Shown here: one piece after another, positions 50,409 through 60,400 of the stretch
How positions within the stretch are numbered: position 1 is the first letter of the stretch
Layout: each line of letters begins with the position of its first letter
Source: Polyangia bacterium
GTDB lineage: Bacteria; Myxococcota_A; Polyangia; Nannocystales; Nannocystaceae
Direction: 5' to 3'
Length of the DNA: 64,000 bases
NCBI GenBank assembly: GCA_030429545.1
Contig: JAUIFF010000013.1
Coordinates: 62,001-126,000 of the forward strand
Position numbers and translations under genes: made by a program
The notes under the pieces: generated by a model
Database searches by the model: none
Told to the model about the DNA's origin: nothing
What the model saw: the letters and a program-made list of their open reading frames with translations, nothing else

Positions 50409-51389
50409 CTAGCTGACAGCATCGCGCCCGAGGCTGCTGTAAACATCTTCGAGGTCGGAGCGAACCTTGGCGAGCGAAATTACTTCGACGTCGGCGAGCA
50501 CAAGCTCGCGCAACAGGTGGGCAGCACGCTCCTCGCTACCGTGGATCCGCACGCGAATCAGCCCGCGATCGGCGGTTTTGGGGTCGTCCATGGTCTCGGT
50601 TTTGTGCAGCGGCCCGACGTCTTCGATCAACCCTTCGTGTTTGCGCAGCAGCTCAATCGCCCGTTGCAAGCCGCGGGTGACATGGACCTCGTGCAGCCGG
50701 CGACCGACTTCGTAGCGAGCAATGACCTCGTCGACCGAGCCGTGGACCTTGATCTCGCCCTTTTCGATGATCGCCACCGAGTCGCAAAAACCGTCGAGCT
50801 CGCGCAGGATGTGGCTGCTGATTACCAGCGCGACGCCTTCGTTGGCGACCGTGCGCAGGATTTCGCGCAGCTGCCTGCGGGCGCGCGGGTCGAGGCCATC
50901 GGCGGGTTCATCGAGCAGCAATAGCTCGGGCCGGTGAATCAATGTACGTGCAATTGCTAGGCGCTGGCGCATGCCCTTGCTGAGGTCCGAAATCCTGGCC
51001 TTGGCCTTTTGCGTGAGGTTGAAGGTGGCCAGCAATTCGTCGACGCGGGTATTGGCGGCGCGGTCGTCGAGGCCGTAGCACTCGGCAAAAAACCGCAGGT
51101 AGCCGGCCGCGGTCATGGTGGGGTAAAGCCCGGTACCGTCGCCCAAAAAACCGATCTTTCGCCGCAGTTCGAGGCGTTGCTCCCAGGCGTCGACCCCATC
51201 CCACAGCACCTGGCCGCGGTCGGGCTGCTGCAGCGTTGCCAGGATCCGCAGGGTGGTCGACTTGCCCGCGCCGTTGGGGCCGATAAGGGCGAGCACTTCG
51301 CTGCGGCGAAGGCTCAACGACAGCGCGTGGACAGCATCGCGGACGCCGTCGTAGGAGTGGTGGATCTGAACACACTCGACCTGTTGCAT
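50409..51389 (-). CDS. ABC-2-type ABC transporter ATPase, no permease nearby
   Basis: 326 residues. Walker A is GPNGAGKST (37-45), the signature motif is LSKGM (136-140), Walker B with the catalytic Glu is LLLLDEP (DE at 160-161) and the H-loop His is 193 in SSHIL. The C-terminal 110 residues are an extra domain typical of ABC-2 exporters of the NatA/DrrA type. Such ATPases usually come just before their permease gene, but the next gene downstream is the nuclease-like gene at 49867-50328. A 69-nt copy of this gene lies at 47688-47756. The palindrome at 50943 is TGTACGTGCA. Confidence 0.9.
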   Translation of the reverse strand: MQQVECVQIHHSYDGVRDAVHALSLSLRRSEVLALIGPNGAGKSTTLRILATLQQPDRGQVLWDGVDAWEQRLELRRKIGFLGDGTGLYPTMTAAGYLRFFAECYGLDDRAANTRVDELLATFNLTQKAKARISDLSKGMRQRLAIARTLIHRPELLLLDEPADGLDPRARRQLREILRTVANEGVALVISSHILRELDGFCDSVAIIEKGEIKVHGSVDEVIARYEVGRRLHEVHVTRGLQRAIELLRKHEGLIEDVGPLHKTETMDDPKTADRGLIRVRIHGSEERAAHLLRELVLADVEVISLAKVRSDLEDVYSSLGRDAVS

Positions 51390-51703
51390 GGGGACTCCTG
51401 GGCCAAAGACGCACGAACCCGGCCAAAGGTTCCCTCGGACCGTAGCCTATCTTCGCCGGGACTGGCGAACTCGGTCGCGCCGGAGGTCACCATCACGGAG
51501 CCTATAACGGCACCGTTGGCCCACGCGAGGTGGTGATAGAGGACGGGGGTCACCACCCCAAATCCACGGGGGGCATGTCGGCGGTGCGCCAAACCAAAGA
51601 CCTCCTTTGTGCGTTTTTCGATGGGAATCGGTGTGAGCCGGCCGGGGTTGGTGATAACTTCTGTGGCCGTTTTTCGTTACCCTGCTACCACGTGCGAGAT
51701 CCG
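51390..51703. other. 314-bp divergent intergenic region
   Basis: It lies between the divergent ABC ATPase and double DsbA genes. A minus-strand open frame at 51314-51592 and an in-frame extension of the DsbA gene from 51530 both lack recognisable features and are not called. No terminator, riboswitch or palindrome family member is seen. Confidence 0.35.
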
Positions 51704-53107
51704 ATGATTTCCAAGCTCCGACGCCCGTTCGCCCCGCTCGCTCTCAGTCTTCTCGCCCTGACGGTGTGCAAGCGCGACCAGCAGGCGGCGATTCCGAGCG
51801 ACGACAGCCCGCAGGCGACGGGTGCCGAAACACTTCCAGGGTTCGAGGTTACCGGGGGCGAACCGCTCGATCGCAGCGATGTCCCGTTTGAACGCTACTT
51901 CGTTGAACTCGGTGACGCTCCGGTCCGCGGCCCCGAGGATGCCGCGGTCACGGTCGTCGCGTTTTCCGATTTTGAGTGCCCCTATTGTCAGCGCGGGCAC
52001 TCCGCGCTGTTGGAGCTCGAGCAGCAGTACCGCGGCAAGATCCGGATCGCCTACAAGGCGTTTCCGCTCGACTTTCACCCGCATGCCATGATCGCAGCCC
52101 TGGCGGTTCGCACCGCCCACGAGTACGGCAAGTTTTGGGAGTTTCACGATCGCCTGCTCAGCCAGCAGGGCCTCGATTTCCAGCGGATCCAGCAATACGC
52201 CGTCGAAGTTGGTCTCGACCTCGACGTCCTCGCCCGCGACATCCAGGCGCTGAAGTACGGACCATCTGTCCGTCGAGACATGCGCCAGGCCTATCGCCTC
52301 GGGGTTCGCGGCACGCCGGCCTACTACATTAACGGTCGCCGGGTGAGTGGGGCCAAGCCCAAGGAATTTTTGCAGCAGATGATCGATGAGGAACTCCAGC
52401 TCGCGGCCAAATGGCGCGACAAAGGGATCTCCGGCAAGGATTTGTATGCCTATGCAATCGCTGACGGCTACCGCGAGGTCGAGTACGAGGGGGCCGCGCG
52501 AAAGTTGCGCCCCGACCGGATCTACAATGTGCCCGTTGGGACATCTCCGCAGCGTGGCCCCAAGACGGCTCCGGTCACGATCATTACATTTGGCGACTTT
52601 GAGTGCCCGTTTTGCGCCCGCGGCAACGACACCCTAGAGCGCATGCGCAGCCGCTACGGCGAGCAGTTGCGGGTGGTTTATCGCAACTACCCGCTGCCGT
52701 TTCACAGCCACGCATTTTTGGCCGCCCGGGGGTCGATGTATGCACAATCAGAGGGCAAGTTTTGGGAGTTCCACGACGCCCTCTACGAGCTGCGGGCGGA
52801 GTTCGATGAGGATGCCCTGGTCGAGGTTGCCAAGAAGGTCGGGCTCAAGGCCAAGCCGTTTCGCCAGGCGCTGCACAGCGACCAGTTTGATGCCAAGATC
52901 CTCGGCGATCAAAATCTCGCCCGCAAGGTTGGGGTGTCTGGGACACCGGCGTATTTTGTCAACGGGCGGGTGATCAACGGGGCCGCGCCACCGCTCGAGT
53001 TTCGTCTGGCGATCGAAGAAGAACTCCAACGGGCAGAGGCTGCCCGGGCCAGCGGGGTTGCCCCCGAAGACTTGTATGAGCACTTAGTTTCGCAGCAGGC
53101 TCCCTAG
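51704..53107 (+). CDS. Fused double DsbA-like thiol oxidoreductase
   Basis: 467 residues with two DsbA/Thioredoxin_4-like domains in tandem. The first active site is ECPYC (Cys 92/95) with a cis-Pro in GTPAYY (203-208). The second is ECPFC (Cys 301/304) with GTPAYF near residue 420. Both CxxC motifs are intact. The N-terminal hydrophobic segment ends at LLALTVC, an imperfect lipobox (Val before Cys), so the protein may be a lipoprotein or simply secreted. It acts on disulfides in the periplasm. A close relative fusion in one chain is unusual; members of this family are normally single-domain. Confidence 0.88.
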   Translation: MISKLRRPFAPLALSLLALTVCKRDQQAAIPSDDSPQATGAETLPGFEVTGGEPLDRSDVPFERYFVELGDAPVRGPEDAAVTVVAFSDFECPYCQRGHSALLELEQQYRGKIRIAYKAFPLDFHPHAMIAALAVRTAHEYGKFWEFHDRLLSQQGLDFQRIQQYAVEVGLDLDVLARDIQALKYGPSVRRDMRQAYRLGVRGTPAYYINGRRVSGAKPKEFLQQMIDEELQLAAKWRDKGISGKDLYAYAIADGYREVEYEGAARKLRPDRIYNVPVGTSPQRGPKTAPVTIITFGDFECPFCARGNDTLERMRSRYGEQLRVVYRNYPLPFHSHAFLAARGSMYAQSEGKFWEFHDALYELRAEFDEDALVEVAKKVGLKAKPFRQALHSDQFDAKILGDQNLARKVGVSGTPAYFVNGRVINGAAPPLEFRLAIEEELQRAEAARASGVAPEDLYEHLVSQQAP

Positions 53108-53127
53108 CGCAGCGAACGGGCTTGCTG

Positions 53128-53577
53128 ATGGTCGACGAACAGGCACTTGGGGCTGTGATGCTCGCCCGGCGTAGGCCCGAGCTCGAGCGTTGGCTGCGGG
53201 AGACGATCGAGTGCGACCCGCCGGCGGAGCACGGCGAGGGCTACCGCCAGCGATTTGTGCTCGGCCGTCTCAACCACGCAGGGTTTATTTGTGTGTACAC
53301 GATTGATGGCTACCAAACCCACGCCGAGCAACTCGCGTTTGTCCACGCCGAGTTTGTGATCTCAGGGTTTTTGCAGGCCCTGGCGAACATGAACCCGCCA
53401 CCGTCGGGCTGCGCGTTTGTCGATGTTGGCGGCGAGGTCACTGGCGACGAAATCTTCGGCTACGACACCGTCGAAGATGCGTTGCAGGCATTTGAGACCG
53501 ACGTCGAACAGGTGCTGGCGGCCCGTGAGCGCCTGTTGGCCGGCGGCACGGTTGTGTGGTCGAGCGAAGCTGACTGA
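53128..53577 (+). CDS. Conserved protein, unknown function
   Basis: 149 residues with the ATG at 53128 (a TTG 6 nt earlier is possible). No signal peptide or transmembrane segment. It reads as an alpha/beta protein: ELERWLRETIECD, RQRFVLGRLNHAGFICVYTIDGY, then FVDVGGEVTGDEIFGYDTVEDALQAFETDVEQVLAARERLLAGG, where the last part is helical. The family is not recognised. It follows the double DsbA gene by 20 nt and is probably co-transcribed with it. Confidence 0.65.
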   Translation: MVDEQALGAVMLARRRPELERWLRETIECDPPAEHGEGYRQRFVLGRLNHAGFICVYTIDGYQTHAEQLAFVHAEFVISGFLQALANMNPPPSGCAFVDVGGEVTGDEIFGYDTVEDALQAFETDVEQVLAARERLLAGGTVVWSSEAD

Positions 53578-53599
53578 GCGACGATTCGTTGTACACACA

Positions 53600-53631
53600 A
53601 AAAAGCAGGCCCAAGCGCGAGCCTGCTTTTT
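53600..53631. terminator. Bidirectional intrinsic terminator
   Basis: An 11-bp perfect stem (AAAAAGCAGGC at 53600-53610 and GCCTGCTTTTT at 53621-53631) with a 10-nt loop. It lies between the convergent 53128-53577 and DUF1501 genes and has A and T tracts for both directions. Confidence 0.85.
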
Positions 53632-53647
53632 GCCGTTGTCTCGCCAG

Positions 53648-54937
53648 CTAGAACAGCGCGATATCCTCGCCCGGGAGCGCAAACTCCTGGGCGTACTCGT
53701 GGCTGTCGATGCCCGCGAGCTTGCGAATCGCCTTGTGGATGTGGTTGACCTTGAGGGTTACACCGTCGTGGGGCAGTGCGCGTTGGGTATCGTCGGTGGC
53801 ACCGACAACCCGGTTGCCGTTGACCCCAGCACCCATAAACATGGCGCTACCGATCGACCAGTGGTCCTTACCTGAGTTGGGGTTTTCGCCGTTGTAGCCG
53901 GGACCACGGGCAAAGTCGGAGCCGATCATAATGGTGAGCTTGTCGGCCAATCCCATCGCCTCGGCTTGGGTCATCAAAAAGTCGACACCGGCGAGGACCT
54001 TGGCGATCGCCAGGGTTTGGTCGCGGTCGTGATTGGCGTGGGTGTCAAAGCCACCGATATTGAGGTTGGCGGCCACGGCCAACCCGGCATCAAACGCGGC
54101 CAGGGCCAGCTGGCTGGTCTGCATCATGCGCTGCAAGTCGCCTAACTGGTAGCCCGGGATTTCGACCAAGTTCTCCGGCAGGGTGAGGGACTGCAGGGCG
54201 TTGTCACTGGCACGGGCCAAAAACAACTCGTCCATCGCCTGCTGCGTTCGCGGCAGGTTTTGTCCGTCCCGCATGGCTTGTAGGCGGGCCTGTTGGGCAG
54301 CCGCGATCCGGTCGTAGGTGGCCTGGGTGTGAAATGCACCGCTATCCGGGTCGTCGGGGTTAAAGATGTTGGGGTAGGCGATCTTATTGAGTGTAGATAC
54401 ACTGTCTAGGCGGGTGATCGATACCAGACCTTCGGTCACGTCGTAGCCACCGCTGCTGATGTAGGCCAGCGGGTGGTCGCCCCCGCGGGCAGCCGCGACC
54501 AGGGCACCAAACGAGGGAAAGCCCTCCTGGAGCTTGCCCGACCAAATCGCCCGGGTACCACCGTCGTGGTTGTTGGTCTCCATATCGATGCCGTTGACCA
54601 CCAGCAAGCGGCTCGAGTACTTCTCGAAAAACGCCTGTGGCGACATGACATAGGGCAGGGCCCCGGCATCGAGCCCGGTGGTTTGGGCGTTGACCGGCAG
54701 CGGGGCAAACGGAATGTTGCCGGCTTGGCCGATGTTGCCGTACATGCGGTTGAGCTCGGGGTTGAGTTTGGGGTCGCAAAAGAACACCGGGTCCCAACCG
54801 CCGGAGGCGTTGATCAGGACGTAGTAGGGGCCACCGTAGGGCTCGGGTGCGGCCGAGGCCAGGCGATGGGTGGCAAACGGAGCTGCGACAGCGAGTCCGG
54901 TGAGGCCGGTGAGTTGTAGGAAGGAGCGGCGTTTCAT
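53648..54937 (-). CDS. DUF1501 family Tat-exported protein
   Basis: 429 residues. A Tat-type signal (MKRRSFLQLTG, then a hydrophobic segment ending near LASAA) suggests export in the folded state. DUF1501 motifs include INASGGWDPV, SSRLLVVNGIDMETNNHD, GGFDTHANHD and GSDFARGPGYNG, which resemble the alkaline phosphatase-like/sulfatase fold seen in this family. It is commonly encoded next to a c-type-cytochrome protein, as here (54988-57267), and the two are thought to act together in the periplasm. The substrate is unknown. Confidence 0.88.
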   Translation of the reverse strand: MKRRSFLQLTGLTGLAVAAPFATHRLASAAPEPYGGPYYVLINASGGWDPVFFCDPKLNPELNRMYGNIGQAGNIPFAPLPVNAQTTGLDAGALPYVMSPQAFFEKYSSRLLVVNGIDMETNNHDGGTRAIWSGKLQEGFPSFGALVAAARGGDHPLAYISSGGYDVTEGLVSITRLDSVSTLNKIAYPNIFNPDDPDSGAFHTQATYDRIAAAQQARLQAMRDGQNLPRTQQAMDELFLARASDNALQSLTLPENLVEIPGYQLGDLQRMMQTSQLALAAFDAGLAVAANLNIGGFDTHANHDRDQTLAIAKVLAGVDFLMTQAEAMGLADKLTIMIGSDFARGPGYNGENPNSGKDHWSIGSAMFMGAGVNGNRVVGATDDTQRALPHDGVTLKVNHIHKAIRKLAGIDSHEYAQEFALPGEDIALF

Positions 54938-54987
54938 GGCGGGTCTCCAGTTCGTTGCAGGGTCAAATAACTAGGTTGGCCTCGGGT

Positions 54988-57267
54988 TTACTCGTACAAA
55001 AACTTGTAGTCCGACAGCAGGTAGGTCATGACCGCCATCCATGCGCGGACTGTGTAGTTCGGGTCTTGGCTGATTTGCTCGGACTCCGGCAGGTCGACCT
55101 GGGTGGTCGGATCGACGCGAGCTTGGCATTGCCAGGTGAGGTAGGTGGCTCCCGGGTCGCCGGCAATGATGCCCATGCCCTCCTTCCAGGTCTCGTAAAA
55201 CACCTGGTAGGTGCGTTCGATCTCTGGGTCGGAGATTTCGAGTTTCTCGCCCAGGACGCGCTCGTGGAGGTAGACGATGTTGGTCTTGATGTCCTCGATC
55301 GCGTCGGGGACTTCCTGGCCAGATGCCCCTTCGGGCAGGTGATCGAGGGTGACGTGGGGAAACAGCTTGCGCTGGTCTATCGCCCGCGAGAAGTCGTAGG
55401 CCGTGGTGCCGCACGCAACTTCGTTGGCCATGCGGATCGACACTCCGGCCATCAATCCGTTCATTTGCGTGAGCCGGTTGGTAATTGTATCAGCATCGAT
55501 ACCGCCGTAGAGAATGCGGTATTCGGTCAGCAGGTAGTCGGCCAGGTCCCACGGGCGAACCCAGTGGACGCCGGTGACAGCCTCGATCTTGCGGGCGAGG
55601 CGTTCGGGGGTCGACAGTCGGCCGCCACCCAAGGCCACGTATTTGGCCAGGAGCTCGTCGGTGAGTGGCTCCTCGGCGTTGGCTGCCCGGAAGTAGGGGC
55701 TGCGGACAATCCCGGAGATCACCGTCTTGAGGTTGTAGTCGGCCATCACAAACTCCTCGCCAATCTTGGTGAAGAGCGCGTCCTGGGCCTGCCAGGCATC
55801 GAGCTCGGCCGCGTAGGTCGGCGACTCGGCATCGGTCGGGTAGTCGAGCGGCGCGAGGCCAGTCAACGCGGTGTACGTGTTGTAGATGGTGCCGAGGACA
55901 AAGCGCGGGTCATCAGCTGCCCGTTGGGCCAGCCACGGGAGTGCCTGGTGGTACTCGCTGGTCGGCATGGTCTCGTCGCCATAGCCCGGGCTGACCATGT
56001 CGGTGTACCACTCGCGGTCGGGGATGTACTCCTCTTGGTCGTTGTCGTCGTACTTTTGAAAGCCGCCGGCGAGCGGGTCGATGATGTTGTGGCACACGCT
56101 ACACGACGGGTTGTCGCGGGTCGGGTTGTTGTATTCGGTCGGGGCCGAGGGGTCGATCGGACGTTCGGCAATTTTGAGGATATCGGTCGCCAAAAACAGC
56201 TTGAGGACCATGCGCGCGCGGTGGCGGTTGCGGTTGGTCGGGGTGGTTGGAAACCGGTTGAGGAACATCGGCGAGGTCAAAATACCGGCGTGGGGGATGT
56301 TGAGCGCTTGCCCGCCCTCGCCGAGCATTTTGATTTTGCCCTCCTTGAAAGTTGTATAGTCAGGGCCGCCAAACGAAACCCCGTCGGGTTGGTAGAGACC
56401 GGCCGAGTAACTGTTGAACACGGTGTAGTCGGCGGTCAGGATTTCGGTAAATGGCCGGTCGTTGCGGACGATGTAGTTGATCAGGTCGAGCGGCTCCTGG
56501 GCGACCGCACGGTTGACGAGGTAGCTGTCTTCGTCGCCTAGGTTGGCGTACCAGGCCCCGGCGTTGGGTACCGCAGCGGGGTCAAGCAGGTTGACGGCAA
56601 ATCCGGTGTAGGCGAGGTAGCGGTCGGTCAGCAGCAGGTCGCCCCACATCTCCGTGAGCCGCTCATAAAACGCGTCCTCGGTCATCATCTCTTCGAGCAC
56701 GATGGCCAGCGCCTCGTCGCCACCTTCCGTCACGCGGTTGAGTTCGTCTTGGCTCGGCAGGCGGCCAACTAAGTGGAGCGCCGCCTTGCGCAGGGTCTCG
56801 GCCTCGTCGAGAAACTGCACACCCTCGTAGTCGGCCTCAAAGTCGTCGGTTGGGCACTCGACCGGGCTGTCGAGCTGGGCAATGAGGTCGGAGATTTTTT
56901 CGTAGTTCTCGTCGCCCTCGTCGATGACCTTGCCACCGCCATGCTCGGTGAGTGCCGAAGGTTTGGCGAGCAGCAACGGCGTGCCGTCGTATTGGTTTTT
57001 GGCCATCTCCCGGACGGCGTCCATGTTGGCGTCTAAAAACCCGGGGTAGGTCGCGGGCAGGAGAATGAACTCCGCACCCTTCTCGCTGGCGAGGCCGCCG
57101 GGCTCATGGCAGCCGGCGCACTGCTTCATGGCACCGCCGAGGATTTCGTTGGCAAAGTATTCGCGTGTAGATACACACGACTTGCCAGCGTTACAGCCAC
57201 TAAATGCACCGGCGGCAAAGCACGCCAGGCCCAATGCGGCGAGGGAAGGCAGGGTAAGTCGTTTCAT
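54988..57267 (-). CDS. Lipoprotein c-type cytochrome of DUF1588/DUF1592-like plan
   Basis: 759 residues. The lipobox is FSGC (Cys 25). An N-terminal haem motif is CAGCH (50-54). Two large helical domains follow. A second CxxCH, CSVCH (389-393), is in the context MFLNRFPTTPTNRNRHRARMVL then NPSCSVCHNIIDPL, as in DUF1588/planctomycete cytochrome proteins. It is thus a two-haem, lipid-anchored electron-transfer protein. The ATG at 57267 has the good ribosome-binding site GGAGG. It lies 50 nt upstream of the DUF1501 gene and is probably transcribed with it. Confidence 0.88.
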   Translation of the reverse strand: MKRLTLPSLAALGLACFAAGAFSGCNAGKSCVSTREYFANEILGGAMKQCAGCHEPGGLASEKGAEFILLPATYPGFLDANMDAVREMAKNQYDGTPLLLAKPSALTEHGGGKVIDEGDENYEKISDLIAQLDSPVECPTDDFEADYEGVQFLDEAETLRKAALHLVGRLPSQDELNRVTEGGDEALAIVLEEMMTEDAFYERLTEMWGDLLLTDRYLAYTGFAVNLLDPAAVPNAGAWYANLGDEDSYLVNRAVAQEPLDLINYIVRNDRPFTEILTADYTVFNSYSAGLYQPDGVSFGGPDYTTFKEGKIKMLGEGGQALNIPHAGILTSPMFLNRFPTTPTNRNRHRARMVLKLFLATDILKIAERPIDPSAPTEYNNPTRDNPSCSVCHNIIDPLAGGFQKYDDNDQEEYIPDREWYTDMVSPGYGDETMPTSEYHQALPWLAQRAADDPRFVLGTIYNTYTALTGLAPLDYPTDAESPTYAAELDAWQAQDALFTKIGEEFVMADYNLKTVISGIVRSPYFRAANAEEPLTDELLAKYVALGGGRLSTPERLARKIEAVTGVHWVRPWDLADYLLTEYRILYGGIDADTITNRLTQMNGLMAGVSIRMANEVACGTTAYDFSRAIDQRKLFPHVTLDHLPEGASGQEVPDAIEDIKTNIVYLHERVLGEKLEISDPEIERTYQVFYETWKEGMGIIAGDPGATYLTWQCQARVDPTTQVDLPESEQISQDPNYTVRAWMAVMTYLLSDYKFLYE

Positions 57268-57466
57268 CAAAAACCTCCGTGTGCATCTAATGGCAGCACA
57301 CCTGGGGAACACGAGGGATCGTTAGCAGGATGTACTGGTTTGCAGACCCCTGTAAAGCAGCAAACTCACGGGATTGGACAGGCCCGGTGGCAGGTCAAAA
57401 TTTGCGCCTACATCGACTTTCGTTGCAGTCAATTGCGTTGGCAAACATGGGGGGCGTGGGCCCCAA

Positions 57467-60400
57467 TTACTTGCTGACGAGGGCGCGCATGCGGAGTGCC
57501 TGAAAGGCCAGGTCTTCGCTCGTGTCGTTGTTGTCGACCAGCGGATCAATGATTTTGTGGGTGAGCGTGTCGCGGGTTTGCTCCGGTGCCGATGTCAGCT
57601 CGAGCGCGACCATGGTGGCAATCGCCACCAGGCCCTTGGACAGCACATCATCCCCGTTGCTGCGAACCGCTTCGATCGCTTGCATCAGCCGCGGACCTTC
57701 GCGCCGGATCAGCGCATCGAGCAGCTCGATGGCGCGGCTCAGGTCTTCGGGCGTGTCCTCGCCGCGACTGACCTCGAGGACTTTTTCCCACCATGGCGTT
57801 TGGGACAGGTTGAGATGGGGCGCGGTCTTGCGAAAGATCGTGTAGGTGCGATCGGTCCACAGGTTCCATTTGGGCTCACCGCGCTCGAGCGCATTTTGTT
57901 GCTCGACCCACAGATCCATCACCCCAGCCGGCGGGTATTCGCAGTCAGGATCTTTGACCTCCGAACAGCGCGGCGTCGATGGGTCTTCAAACACGCGCAT
58001 GAGCAACGAGGCCTGCTCGGGCTCGTACAAGACATGGGGGTCGCGCAGGTCCTTCATGCCCTCGGCCGGGTAGGGGCGGCGCTCGTAGTTGCCCAACACT
58101 TCGAGCAGCGGGGCCGGCGTCCACCGGATCGAGTGCAGCAGCCCGGCGCTGTGCTTCATAAACCTGTCCTTTTCGGCACCTGTGTCGAGCAGCGGATAGG
58201 CGTCGGAGTTGGCCGGCTTGCCGTCTAAAAATGGGTGGAGCAGCTCGCGGTTGGCAACCACGAGGCTGTCGACTTGACCGATGTCGTGGATCCCGAGTAG
58301 CTCAAACGACGGCTGCATTTTCGACCACGGGGAGCTCGGATCGTCGACCCACGACAGCGGGATGTCGCTGAGCTGGCCGAGCTTTTTGGTGGGCGAGGCG
58401 ATGATGATCCAATCGCTGTGACCGACGCGGAGGATCAGGTAGTCGGCAAACTCGCGATCGAGGGCCGACAGCACGGTGAGGGTGAGTTTGTCGGACAGCT
58501 CATAGCCCTGCAGCCACTGCACCAAAATGCCGTCGTCGGCGAGGTAGCGCTTGGTCTCGACATAGAACTCGAGCGTAAACAGGCTCGAAACGCCGCTGAC
58601 CCACGGGTTGGTCGGCTCGGAGATGATGACGTCGTAGGCCCGGGCCTCACCGGCGAAAAACGCCTTGGCGTCGTCGATCCACAGGTGACTGCGCGGGTCT
58701 TCGTAGGCCCGGTGGTTGACAGCTTTGAAGGCCTCCGAACCGCGGATCATTTCGGGCTCGATCTCGATGGTATCGAGCCGTTCGAGCTCGGGTGAGCCGA
58801 GGGCCGTGTGGGCCGACACGCCGCTGCCAAACCCGATCAGGGCGACATTTTTGGCGTGGGGGCGGACCATGATCGGCAACACCCCAAGCAGCATCTGGGT
58901 CGGTTCGTCGCCGGCGAGGTCGGGGCCGTACTCGGGCTTACGACCCTCGGGAAAGTGGTCGATGATCACCGTCGCATCGGGTTTGCCATTGGCGTAAATC
59001 ACCCGGTAGCCGGCATGGATGGTGCGATCGACCACCGAGACCGAGGCCGTGCGCCCGTCGACGTAGCTCAGCAGCTTGTAGTCGTCGTCGGGCAGGCGGG
59101 TTCGCCCGTTGCGGTACACAGTTGAGGTCATCACCATCGGGTCGAGCTTCAACACAAACAGGCCGAGGAGCAACATCGCCCCGCCGCCGACCGTCGCGGT
59201 GATAAACGTGCGTCGCAAACTCGCGAGCGGCTTGCCGTAGCGACGTTCGCGGACGATCAACATGATGCCGAGCGCGATGTCGACGGCCGCACCAATGACG
59301 ATCACGTTTTTGAGGCCGACAAGCGGCATCAAGACAAGGCCTGCCATCACTGCGCCGACGATCGAACCCAGGGTGTTGAGGCCGTAGACCTTGCCGATCA
59401 CGCCCTCGGGCTGACCGCGGCGCAACAACACGTGGGTGAGTAGTGGCAGCGTCATGCCGGCGCAGAAGGTCGCGGGCAGCATGATCAACAGGCACAACAG
59501 GTAGCGCAGCACGTTGAAGGCGATCCACAGCGACTCGGTGCGCTCACCCCCAAACAACTCGACCATCCACTCGTGTCCGCTGAGCAAGCCGCCCATGGCC
59601 TCGACCGCGAGCCGGTAAAGCGGCAGCGTCGCGATCGCGGCCATACCCATCAGCAGTTGCACAAGTCCGAGGACGAGCTCGGGCCGGCGAAACTTGTCCA
59701 TCCGCCGCCGCACCCACAGGCCGCCGAGCGCGAGGCCAAAGATAAAGGCCGAGAGCATGACCTCAAACGAGTGGGTGGCGCTGCCGATGATCATCGACAG
59801 CAGGCGGATCCAACCGATCTCGTACATAAACGACGACAGGCCGGTGCCAAACCCAAGGGCGAGAAACACGGTGAGCCAAAATCCCTGAATGCCACCGCCC
59901 TCGCGCTTGGACGATTCGTCGGCGACGACCGCAGGGGGAAAGACTTCGCGTTTGCGCACGGCCAGGGCAAAGATCAACAGGTTGATCATCGCGCCAACGA
60001 CCAGCGTGCCCGGCAACCCGAAGTTGGTCACCAACACAAAGCCCGAGACCACGGCTCCGAGGGCCGCGCCCAAACTGTTGGTGAAGTACAGCAGGCTGAG
60101 GATCTCGCCCGAGCGTTTGGGCTCTTGGCGAAGGATGCCGGCGCTCATCAGCGGGAACGTCATGCCCAGCAGCACGCACGGCGGCAGGATCATGAGCGCG
60201 GCCATGCTCCACTTGATCAGCGAAATCATGCCGGCGTCGCCGACCGCTGGAAAAATGCTGTCGTAGCAAAGCCGCATCACCAGATCGGCGATGGTCGGAA
60301 ACAGTAGGGCGTAGATGCCGATCCCACCCTCAATGAGCCCGTACGCACGCACGGGTGAGCGCACCGAACTGAGTTTGCGAGCGGCGATGAGTGCCCCTAA

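Noticed and set aside
51314..51592. 92-codon minus-strand open frame upstream of the ABC ATPase gene
   Set aside because: It overlaps the start of the ATPase gene in another frame and shows no recognisable domain or signal.
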